From the NCBI GenBank assembly GCA_027622115.1, contig JAQBZS010000620.1:1-5189 (forward strand): 5,189 bases of DNA, written 5' to 3'. Origin of the DNA: Planctomycetota bacterium. Its GTDB lineage: Bacteria > Planctomycetota > Planctomycetia > Planctomycetales > Planctomycetaceae. Each line of letters opens with the position of its first letter. Position 1 is the first letter of the stretch. The position numbers and the translations under genes were made by a program. Shown piece by piece: positions 1 to 5,189 of this stretch. The notes beneath the pieces were generated by a model, which made no database searches, was not told where the DNA came from, and worked only from the letters and a program-made list of their open reading frames with translations.

Positions 1-206
1 TGGCAGACTGGGCGAAACCGCGATCAAGGCCCGTCTTGAGCGATTCGCTCGCTTGCGCTTCGGGCTCGTCTTGCCGCGCTCCGTCCGCACTTCGCACCGT
101 CCGCGACAAGCGGCTGAACGCGGGGTGGGCCGGCGTTGTCGCGTGCGGGCGAAATGTGGCTTGGACGGATGAGCGTGGCATGTCTTTGGGTTTCGCAGGG
201 TGAGTA
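1..206. other. Unassigned sequence, no supported gene
   Basis: No convincing gene was found here. Plus-strand frames 2 and 3 stay open from the window edge to about 173 and 203, but their translations are Arg/Ala/Gly-rich, with no motif or family I recognise. Long open frames arise by chance in G+C-rich DNA. A minus-strand open frame also runs through this stretch and across the downstream inverted repeat, which argues against it being real. The segment could be the end of a gene entering from the left, or intergenic DNA past the lipoprotein gene; the sequence does not decide. Confidence 0.4.
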
Positions 207-282
207 CGTAGTTTGGGACCATTGTCCCGAGCAGTCACGGGACTGGCCCCGAGCGGTCACGGGACAATGGTCCCGTGCTACG
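207..282. repeat. Nested inverted repeat (REP-like hairpin) downstream of the lipoprotein gene
   Basis: GGGACCATTGTCCCG at 215-229 is the exact reverse complement of CGGGACAATGGTCCC at 260-274. The arms extend imperfectly outward to 207-229 and 260-282, with 20 of 23 positions matching. Each arm holds its own small hairpin (GGGAC-4 nt-GTCCC), and CAGTC-ACGG-GACTG at 232-245 forms a third in the spacer. A direct repeat with 22-bp spacing (about 226-244 and 248-266, 17 of 19 matching) overlaps these. The element starts 6 nt past the stop codon of the minus-strand lipoprotein gene, so it may fold in the 3' end of that mRNA. It has no T-tract typical of an intrinsic terminator, so a dispersed REP-like palindrome is at least as likely. 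Confidence 0.75.
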
Positions 283-288
283 GTTCCC

Positions 289-1470
289 TTAATGCGGGAA
301 TGACCCGGGATAGGACACTTCACCCCGCTCAAACTGCGGATGGTTTTCTTCGATCTCCACGTAGCTCACGGGATGCGGCATGCGATAGCCGGGTGTGTGT
401 CGCGAGTTGACTACGAAGTGCTTGACCGGCTTGCCGATGTCGACCCGCGTGTTGTTGACCATCGTGTGCGACTTCAGCGACGCTCGACCGCCCAAGGGCA
501 GGTGCGGCGGGCCGACGAGGCCGATTGGTGAACCGGTCATCGGTTGTCCCCAGACTGGGATGTTGCCCATGCCGGAGATGGGATGCTGCGACGGCATTCC
601 GGGCATGCCCGAATTCGCGACGATCATCGGCTGCGGAATGCCGTTGAACTGACCGGCCATCGTGCCGATCGGTGTGGGCGGCATGTGCTGGGGAACGTCG
701 GACTGAAACCCGACTTGTTGGACGTTGCCGTTGGACGGGCCGGTTTGGTTTTGGCTTAACGCACCTGGGAAGTTCTGACCGGGCATTTCGAGGTCGCGGT
801 TACCGACTCGTAAGACGGCCATCACCGTGCCGCGACGATCGGCTTCTTGAACGGGATCGACGCCCGCTTCCAAGCGTGTGGACACCAACTCTTCGACATC
901 GGCGATGGCGAGGTCTTGGTGTTCGGGATCGGGCAGGAACACGACCTTGGTTACGAAGTTGTTCGTACGCAGTTGCTCCAGGTCATCGACGGTCAGCCGC
1001 ACCGGCACCGGGTTGTGAGCCAGGTAGGCGTCGGTGGTGGGATGCGACGGATGGATTTGCAGAGTCGGATAGTAGATTTCGCCGACTCGACCGGGAATGT
1101 GGCTGAGCTTCAACTGGTAGGTGGCGGACTGTTGGAAGTCGTAGGACGCCGGTGACACCAATTGGTCGTCGAGAAACCGGCCGTTGACCATCCAGCCAAT
1201 TTGCATGCCGTCCGGCCCGACGAATCGAATCTGAGTCGTCTTGGTGGAGAAGGAACGCGGCGGTTCCGGAGTCAAGCCTTGCAGAACGCCTGGGCCGGGA
1301 CCGAGCACGCCGGGACCGGGATGGTTCATCATGGCGGCTGGCGGCGCGTAGTACTGATCGGTTTGAGCGGCCGGTTCGCGGTGTCCCCCGGTGCCTCGAC
1401 CCGTGGTGGGTGCAACGCAGCCCACGCACAAGGCCAACAAGGTGGCGAGTGCCAGAAAATAGAATTTCAT
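289..1470 (-). CDS. Predicted lipoprotein with a conserved-looking core and a Pro/Gly/Met-rich tail
   Basis: This encodes a 393-residue exported protein of unknown function. I chose the ATG at 1470 because a GGAAGGG-type ribosome binding site lies about 6 nt upstream and the product then starts with a compact signal peptide. The next in-frame ATG upstream (1476) directly abuts that site. Residues 1-17 are Met-Lys plus a hydrophobic stretch, ending in CVG before Cys18, which is a plausible lipidation site, although Cys at -3 is atypical for a lipobox. Residues 19-75 form a low-complexity linker rich in Pro, Gly and Ala. Residues 76-229 look globular, beginning TKTTQIRFVGPDG, and resemble planctomycete hypothetical proteins I recall but cannot name. 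Residues 230-393 are rich in Gly, Pro, Met, Gln and Asn, suggesting a disordered or surface-exposed tail. It is transcribed divergently from the LolA-like gene and followed by an inverted repeat. A cell-envelope role is inferred; no enzymatic motif is visible. Confidence 0.85.
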   Translation of the reverse strand: MKFYFLALATLLALCVGCVAPTTGRGTGGHREPAAQTDQYYAPPAAMMNHPGPGVLGPGPGVLQGLTPEPPRSFSTKTTQIRFVGPDGMQIGWMVNGRFLDDQLVSPASYDFQQSATYQLKLSHIPGRVGEIYYPTLQIHPSHPTTDAYLAHNPVPVRLTVDDLEQLRTNNFVTKVVFLPDPEHQDLAIADVEELVSTRLEAGVDPVQEADRRGTVMAVLRVGNRDLEMPGQNFPGALSQNQTGPSNGNVQQVGFQSDVPQHMPPTPIGTMAGQFNGIPQPMIVANSGMPGMPSQHPISGMGNIPVWGQPMTGSPIGLVGPPHLPLGGRASLKSHTMVNNTRVDIGKPVKHFVVNSRHTPGYRMPHPVSYVEIEENHPQFERGEVSYPGSFPH

Positions 1471-1616
1471 CGTCATCCCTTCCCGAGTGGCTGATTGCGC
1501 CACGAATTGAAGTTGTCTGGTTGCTCGCCCCGTGCAGCCTGCGAGCCGACGCGGAAGACGCCTATCCCCCCAGACGACAAATCGTTACTTGATCTCGTCC
1601 AACTCACGACGAGCCG

Positions 1617-1630
1617 ACCTCGTACGAGGT
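1617..1630. promoter_or_regulatory. Perfect 14-bp palindrome, possible operator
   Basis: ACCTCGTACGAGGT is a perfect 14-bp dyad with no spacer. It sits near the middle of the 292-bp region between the divergent lipoprotein and LolA-like genes. Such dyads are often sites for dimeric regulators, and the position would allow control of both genes. A second, shorter dyad, GATTGCAATC, lies at 1675-1684. No regulator gene is present in the window, so the role is inferred from symmetry and position only. Confidence 0.35.
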
Positions 1631-1682
1631 GGAACCGTGCGTTGGTCGCAATTGGGCGGAGAAATCGACTGCTTGATTGCAA

Positions 1683-1712
1683 TCGACCGTCCGCTCGAAT
1701 AGCAGTTATAGT
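1683..1712 (+). promoter_or_regulatory. Candidate sigma70-type promoter for the LolA-like/VWA pair
   Basis: TATAGT at 1707-1712 matches the -10 consensus at five of six positions. TCGACC at 1683-1688 matches the -35 consensus at four of six, with an 18-bp spacer. Transcription would begin about 40-45 nt before the ATG at 1763. The match is modest, planctomycete promoters are poorly defined, and a chance match is quite possible. I found no comparable candidate for the divergent minus-strand gene. Confidence 0.3.
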
Positions 1713-1762
1713 GGTCGGAACATTCCCGCCCGTTTCTTTGGTAAATCCATCATTTTCAGCAT

Positions 1763-2800
1763 ATGCGCAAAACCCTCCCCATCTTGACAGTTGTCGTAAC
1801 CAGTGGATTGGCCCTGGTTTGCGCGTTTTCAGTCAGCTCCGGCCAAGTTGGTGGCGATTTTCGTGATGCCGCCAGAGGGCCGGGTCATTCGACTCGGACG
1901 GATGCTGGGCGCGCCACGCAATACGACTTTCAATTGGCACAGGCGAAGGCCAAGGAGCCGGAACCCGCCAAACCGCCGGAACCGGTCGCAACCACCAAAC
2001 TGGTGAGCCCCCGAGACGTGCTGACGGCCGCGCGGCAGCGTTTACGCGAGTACAAGGGGCTCAAGGCGGGGATCGTCGAGTCGATCAACATCGGTTCGAA
2101 ACCGTTCAAGGCCACCGGCACGTATTTGCAGGGGCCGGGAGACAAGGTCAGCGTTGAATTCAAATTCGCCAAGGGCGAGGCGCTCAGCGGTTCCATGAAA
2201 CAGGTTTGCGACGGTCAGATTCTGTGGACTCGATTCGACGTCGGACGCGATTCGCAAATCACGCGACAGGATATCGAAAAGATTCGCGCGGCGTTCAAGG
2301 GCCAGCCGCGGGTGCCCGACTATCGCTTGTCAGCCGACATCGGATTCGGCGGCCTGAAGGGCTTGCTGTCGTCGTTGCAGGACACGATGGACTTCAGCCC
2401 TGCTCGCACGGAAACACATCCGGTGATGAAGCAAGGCCAAAGCACGAAAGCGGAAATGATCGTGCTGCGCGGCAAGTGGAACTCGGCCATGCGAGAAGTT
2501 TTGCTCGGTGACAACGCGAAACAAAAGGATGCCCTGTTTCCGCCATACGTGCCCGAGTTGGCGTGGGTGTATTTGGACGCGGAGAATCTGTTCCCGTATC
2601 GGATCATGTATTTGAAGAAGGAATTCCCCGTGAACAAGGCACGCGCCTTGGTCACACTGGAATTCACACCTGATTGGTCGGTGGTGCCCGCCGCGGAAGA
2701 ATTCGAATACAGCCCTCCGGACGAAATCCAACAGCAGGACATCACGAATCAAGTGATCGAGGGCCTGAAGAAACGCTTGGAAGCGAGCAAGAAGAAATAA
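1763..2800 (+). CDS. Secreted LolA-like protein
   Basis: This encodes a 345-residue protein predicted to be exported. Residues 1-27 form a Sec-type signal peptide: basic MRK, a hydrophobic core and a small-residue end. Cys20 does not sit in a good lipobox. Residues 60-76 are a Lys/Pro/Glu-rich linker. From about residue 82 the pattern resembles the LolA/LolB-like fold: a leading helix (DVLTAARQRLREYKGLKA), paired strands around the TGTYLQGPGDKVSVEFKF segment, then a Gly-Ser-Met-containing strand followed by QVCDGQILWT, like the 'DGxxxW' strand of LolA-type sorting proteins. The C-terminus is a charged helix rich in Lys. It is longer than classical LolA (about 200 residues). Lipid or lipoprotein binding is a guess from fold. 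No clear ribosome binding site precedes the ATG. The VWA gene follows after 32 nt, so the two probably share a transcript. Confidence 0.8.
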   Translation: MRKTLPILTVVVTSGLALVCAFSVSSGQVGGDFRDAARGPGHSTRTDAGRATQYDFQLAQAKAKEPEPAKPPEPVATTKLVSPRDVLTAARQRLREYKGLKAGIVESINIGSKPFKATGTYLQGPGDKVSVEFKFAKGEALSGSMKQVCDGQILWTRFDVGRDSQITRQDIEKIRAAFKGQPRVPDYRLSADIGFGGLKGLLSSLQDTMDFSPARTETHPVMKQGQSTKAEMIVLRGKWNSAMREVLLGDNAKQKDALFPPYVPELAWVYLDAENLFPYRIMYLKKEFPVNKARALVTLEFTPDWSVVPAAEEFEYSPPDEIQQQDITNQVIEGLKKRLEASKKK

Positions 2801-2832
2801 ATGATTTTTGATTTTTGATTCATCCTTCCGAA

Positions 2833-3858
2833 ATGCCTCTCCCAACATCCACACCTTGGCCGGAATCTCTGGAAAGTCGGACGATTTGGGACCGGCTCCC
2901 AAGTTGGCTGATCTCGATCGGATTCCACGCCGTGTGCGTGTTGCTCGTGGCCATGAACCTCAAGAGTTGTCAGTACAGCCCGCTGCTGGATGCGAGTCCC
3001 AACAGCGATGACGGTTTTGTCGAAGTCGGAATCCATGTGCCGGATCCGCAGCAGAAACCGCCCACGGAACCCGAGCAACCATCAACTGCTTCGACTCAGG
3101 AAACTCGCGTCGAATCGCCAACCGACCCGCTGTCCGACGTGCCGCCTGTCGAGGACCTGCCGCCGGTGGATCTCCCGCTGCCAATGGCCAACCTGCCGGT
3201 GCTCGGGCTTGGAAGCGGTGCTCCGCGTTCACTCGCTCCGCAGGACGTCAAGGATTTGGTTCGGCCCAACGGAGCGTCACAGCCGACATCGCAAACCGGT
3301 GATGGGGTCGCGAAAGCGTCGTTTATGGGCGTGAAGGCTCAAGGCACGACATTCGTGTACGTCATCGATTGTTCGGGCAGCATGATTGGTGCGCCGATGG
3401 GTTTCGCGAAGAACGAGTTGCTGGCCAGCCTGGAAAGTCTGGAACGGACCCAACGATTCAGCATCATCTTCTACAACGACACCTATCAAGACAAAATCTA
3501 CAAGGTTCGAGGCGACGCGAGATCGCTGTATTGGGCCAATACGATCAATAAGAACTTCGCCAAGCGATTCATCGCCCGCATCAACCCGGACTCGGGCACG
3601 TTCCACAAGGAGCCGCTGCTGGCTGCGGTTCGCATGAAGCCGGAAGTCATCTTCTTCCTGACCGACGCCAAGCAACCCGCATTGTCGGCCGGAGAACTCG
3701 ACGAAATCGCCAAGGCCAATGACGGACACGCACGCATCTTCTGCATCGAATTCGGCAAAGGCGGCGAGTTGGAAGATTACGACAACTTCCTGAAAAAGCT
3801 GGCTCGGCAGAACAACGGCCAGTATCGGTATCGAAACATTTCCGCACTCGGCCAGTGA
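2833..3858 (+). CDS. Membrane-anchored VWA-domain protein
   Basis: This encodes a 341-residue protein with one N-terminal membrane segment (about residues 25-43, starting WLISIGFHAVCVLL). A Pro/Glu/Thr-rich spacer follows (about 60-160), then a VWA domain from about 172 to the C-terminus. The metal-ion-dependent adhesion site looks complete: DCSGS (Asp179, Ser181, Ser183), Thr256 in a DSGT turn, and Asp278 in FFLTDAKQ. The end, NNGQYRYRNIS, is usual for the last strand and helix of the fold. VWA domains bind protein partners through a divalent metal; the partner here is unknown. The domain most likely faces the periplasm. I chose the ATG at 2833; an in-frame TTG at 2815 would add six residues, and neither has a clear ribosome binding site. 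A tandem TGATTTT repeat lies just upstream. The gene follows the LolA-like gene and converges on the glgC fragment, with 22 nt between stop codons. Confidence 0.88.
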   Translation: MPLPTSTPWPESLESRTIWDRLPSWLISIGFHAVCVLLVAMNLKSCQYSPLLDASPNSDDGFVEVGIHVPDPQQKPPTEPEQPSTASTQETRVESPTDPLSDVPPVEDLPPVDLPLPMANLPVLGLGSGAPRSLAPQDVKDLVRPNGASQPTSQTGDGVAKASFMGVKAQGTTFVYVIDCSGSMIGAPMGFAKNELLASLESLERTQRFSIIFYNDTYQDKIYKVRGDARSLYWANTINKNFAKRFIARINPDSGTFHKEPLLAAVRMKPEVIFFLTDAKQPALSAGELDEIAKANDGHARIFCIEFGKGGELEDYDNFLKKLARQNNGQYRYRNISALGQ

Positions 3859-3914
3859 AGAAGTTGACCCCCACCGTTTTTTATGTGCAGTCCCGCTGCG
3901 TCGGTGGAGCGACG
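3859..3914. repeat. Diverged copy of the right-end repeat, beside the glgC break
   Basis: This stretch shares ordered, same-strand matches with the left arm of the inverted repeat at 5013-5189. CCGTTTTTTATGTGC at 3874-3888 pairs with CCGTTTTCGATGTGC at 5038-5052 (13 of 15), followed by a shared TCC. GCGTCGGTGGA at 3898-3908 is identical to 5083-5093. The distance between the two blocks is shorter here (24 versus 45 nt), as if part had been deleted. CGTCG-6 nt-CGACG at 3899-3914 can form a small hairpin, and CCTT-6 nt-AAGG at 3918-3931 another. Between 3932 and 3985 I see nothing certain, though a GCGATGGAGGGTGGA stretch at 3944-3957 loosely recalls the opposite arm. Homology is likely but not proven by eye. 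Confidence 0.45.
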
Positions 3915-3985
3915 AGACCTTCGCGCAAAGGTGTTTTCCATGGCGATGGAGGGTGGAGGTTCGATACGCGGCGACGGTACGGAGC

Positions 3986-4168
3986 GGCCTTGTATTGCGT
4001 CAGCACCAAGATGCGACGCAAGCCACTGTTAATGCAATTGGAAAGCGTGAAATCGATGATCCGATATCCGCCACCGAATGGAACGGCAGGCTTCGTGCGA
4101 TCTCGTGTCAACGGCTCAAGCCGCTCACCCGTACCACCCGCGAGCAAGAGTGTGGCCACATCCCGCAA
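3986..4168 (-). pseudogene. glgC: Truncated glucose-1-phosphate adenylyltransferase (GlgC) N-terminal fragment
   Basis: GlgC makes ADP-glucose from ATP and glucose-1-phosphate for glycogen synthesis. Only the first 61 codons remain, against about 400-430 residues for the family. The fragment reads like an intact N-terminus: LLLAGGTGERLEPLTRDRTK is the nucleotide-binding glycine-rich signature, followed by PAVPFGGGYRIIDF and SNCINSGLRRILVLTQYKA. Homology stops after that Ala. The frame continues through unrelated sequence to a TAA at 3881-3883, adding about 34 non-GlgC residues. The expected first codon (4166-4168) is TTG, not ATG. An in-frame ATG at 4202-4204 would add 12 residues, and neither start has a good ribosome binding site. 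The fragment lies 79 nt downstream of the methyltransferase on the same strand. It lacks the sugar-binding and C-terminal beta-helix parts, so it cannot be a working enzyme. Confidence 0.85.
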
Positions 4169-4247
4169 GTAATCGACGCCCGAAGAAACAACCCCGACAA
4201 GCATGGCCGAGTGTGGCAGCTTGCCGGGTCTTGTTTTGCGCCGACGT

Positions 4248-4856
4248 CTACTTCTTCCTGGCGTGAAAACGCATGACGGTTCGGTCGGGTAGCACGCATT
4301 GTTTGTGAGACAGTACATCGAACTGTGGATAGAGCAGCGGCAGTTCGTCTTCGCGCAATGTGAAATCCGCGTTGTGAATGTGACTGTCAGTTCGTTCAAG
4401 TTGAGCGGTCGAAAAGGTCTCGTAGATCAACCACCCGCCGGGCCGAATGACCGAATCGATGAGTTGGGGCAAGCGTTCACGATCCAGAAATCGAAAGACA
4501 ACTGCCAACTCGAATTGCTGATTCGCCAGCGAGACTTCCTCGACGTCGGCTGCAATCCAGTTGACTTCCGCGCCGACTTGATGGGCTGTTTGTTTGGCGC
4601 GTTCCAACCCGACGGCTGAAACGTCCATCGCCGTGATGTCCCATCCGTGTTGGGCGAGCCAAATTGAATTCGCGCCCAGTCCACACGCGAACTCGACAGC
4701 CTTCAACGGAATCGACTGCCCGACTTCATCGGAAGTGCCGACCTCGGACGCAATCTGATCCACGCATTCGCGCAACCAATCGTCTGGCTTGATCTCTACG
4801 AGCGGCTGCTTGCCGTGGTATTTCTGATTCCACTTGTCTCGATCCGCCGCCGACAT
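4248..4856 (-). CDS. SAM-dependent methyltransferase, TehB-like class I
   Basis: This encodes a 202-residue cytosolic class I methyltransferase. Motif I is VEFACGLGANSIWLAQHG (residues 54-71), giving the E/D-x-x-CG-x-G S-adenosylmethionine loop. The following strand ends in the acidic residue of TAMDVS (Asp78), which should bind the ribose. ADVEE (103-107) is the next cofactor contact, and RPGGWLIYETF (138-148) is the post-motif segment. The N-terminal DKWNQKYHGK (7-16) and the late DFTLREDELPLLYP segment resemble TehB and thiopurine-methyltransferase-like proteins. Length fits TehB-type proteins of about 200 residues. The substrate cannot be read from sequence; tellurite or thiol-type methylation is known in relatives, but many act on unknown small molecules. 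The start is well supported: GAGG at 4863-4866 lies 6 nt before the ATG. It is the first gene of a minus-strand unit that formerly continued into glgC. Confidence 0.9.
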   Translation of the reverse strand: MSAADRDKWNQKYHGKQPLVEIKPDDWLRECVDQIASEVGTSDEVGQSIPLKAVEFACGLGANSIWLAQHGWDITAMDVSAVGLERAKQTAHQVGAEVNWIAADVEEVSLANQQFELAVVFRFLDRERLPQLIDSVIRPGGWLIYETFSTAQLERTDSHIHNADFTLREDELPLLYPQFDVLSHKQCVLPDRTVMRFHARKK

Positions 4857-5012
4857 GGTTTACCTCGTCTACGCGGTTGGGGCGCCTTCTCACTGGATCG
4901 CTCGACCGACCGACAAGGGACCATCAACATTAGGGTGTTGAAAATCTGGGATTGACCTGGTGGTCTGCGGCTTTTCGCATGTGCAGGTTTTGTACAGAGG
5001 AGGCCTGGGGTT
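4857..5012. other. Intergenic region upstream of the methyltransferase
   Basis: No gene is supported here. The stretch should hold the minus-strand promoter for the methyltransferase, but I found no pair of hexamers worth naming. A small hairpin, CAACA-6 nt-TGTTG, lies at 4925-4940. It is followed by AAAA, so read on the plus strand it gives GGGTGTTGAAAA at 4933-4944, which resembles insertion-sequence ends I have seen, but one end alone is not evidence. A GACCGACCGAC run occurs at about 4904-4914. Confidence 0.4.
4863..4866 (-). promoter_or_regulatory. Shine-Dalgarno site of the methyltransferase gene
   Basis: GAGG on the minus strand, 6 nt before the ATG at 4856, is one of the two clear ribosome binding sites in the window and fixes the start of the methyltransferase. 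Confidence 0.75.
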
Positions 5013-5189
5013 GGGTGGTTCAAAGTTCCTAACGCTACCGTTTTCGATGTGCTCTCCTGGGGTTCCGCTCTCCACCGACCCCGCGTCGGTGGAAGCACGA
5101 CCCTTCAGTAGCTTGTCAGTCGTGGCTTCCACCGGCACGGGGCCGGTGGAGAGCATATAGAAAACGATGGGGTGGACTTTGAACCACCC
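5013..5189. repeat. Long imperfect inverted repeat with two matching hairpins (MITE-like)
   Basis: The left arm, 5013-5101, reads inward as the reverse complement of the right arm, 5119-5189, around a spacer at about 5102-5118. The outer tips GGGTGGTTCAAAGT (5013-5026) match exactly. The middle block, CGTTTTCGATGTGCTCTCC against CGTTTTCTATATGCTCTCC, differs at two positions. The inner blocks each fold alone: TCCACCGAC-5 nt-GTCGGTGGA at 5071-5093 and TCCACCGGC-5 nt-GCCGGTGGA at 5128-5150. The two stems differ by changes that keep pairing, which suggests selection for the structure. The left arm has about 14 extra bases near 5057-5070. There is no open reading frame of note inside. The element reaches the window edge and may continue. 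It resembles a non-autonomous miniature element or a structured intergenic repeat. Confidence 0.75.

Noticed and set aside
24..332. Minus-strand open frame of 102 codons
   Set aside because: It overlaps the 3' end of the lipoprotein gene and runs through the nested inverted repeat; its composition is Arg/Ala/Ser-rich with no motif or ribosome binding site.
672..1155. Long plus-strand open frames opposite the lipoprotein gene
   Set aside because: They are antisense shadows of a G+C-rich coding region; the minus-strand frame has a signal peptide, a ribosome binding site and a coherent domain layout.
3859..3882. T-run TTTTTT at 3877-3882 as an intrinsic terminator for the VWA gene
   Set aside because: No stable stem precedes the T-run; the run belongs to the repeat-like block shared with 5038-5052.
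3881..3985. The 34 residues fused to the GlgC stub as a genuine new C-terminal domain
   Set aside because: They are Pro/Arg-rich, encoded by repeat-like DNA, and show no domain character; read-through to the next stop explains them.
4169..4399. Possible N-terminal extension of the GlgC frame up to an ATG at 4399
   Set aside because: It would overlap the methyltransferase coding sequence by about 150 bases, and GlgC proteins begin close to the RDVATLLLAGG segment.
4930..4945. Possible insertion-sequence end (GGGTGTTGAAAA)
   Set aside because: Only one short, common-looking end is present, with no partner inverted repeat, target duplication or transposase fragment.

Overview
The window looks like chromosomal DNA from a member of the Planctomycetota. 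This is inferred from style rather than from a marker gene: moderately high G+C, weak or missing Shine-Dalgarno sites on several genes, a Pro/Gly/Met-rich lipoprotein, a LolA-like secreted protein beside a membrane-anchored von Willebrand factor A (VWA) protein, and a GlgC fragment with a sequence type I associate with this phylum. No rRNA, tRNA, CRISPR array or intact transposase was seen.

Layout. Positions 1-206 hold no gene I can support. Positions 207-282 hold a nested inverted repeat just beyond the 3' end of the first gene. A predicted lipoprotein gene lies on the minus strand (289-1470). A divergent intergenic region (1471-1762) carries a perfect 14-bp palindrome and a weak promoter candidate. 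It precedes a plus-strand pair with a 32-nt gap: a secreted LolA-like protein (1763-2800) and a VWA protein with one N-terminal membrane segment (2833-3858). On the minus strand, converging on this pair, are a TehB-like SAM-dependent methyltransferase (4248-4856, good ribosome binding site) and, downstream of it, a 61-codon N-terminal stub of glucose-1-phosphate adenylyltransferase (glgC, 3986-4168). The stub stops abruptly beside a repeat-like sequence. The right end (4857-5189) is non-coding and is dominated by a long imperfect inverted repeat (5013-5189) containing two matching small hairpins.

How it fits together. The LolA-like and VWA genes are the likeliest functional unit: both products are predicted to act at or outside the cytoplasmic membrane, and the genes are probably co-transcribed. 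The lipoprotein is divergently transcribed and may share the control region. The most unusual part is the repeat content: the 5013-5189 hairpin element appears to have a diverged relative at about 3859-3914, near the break in glgC. That suggests a non-autonomous repeat family linked to loss of the rest of glgC. No complete new defence or metabolic system is visible.
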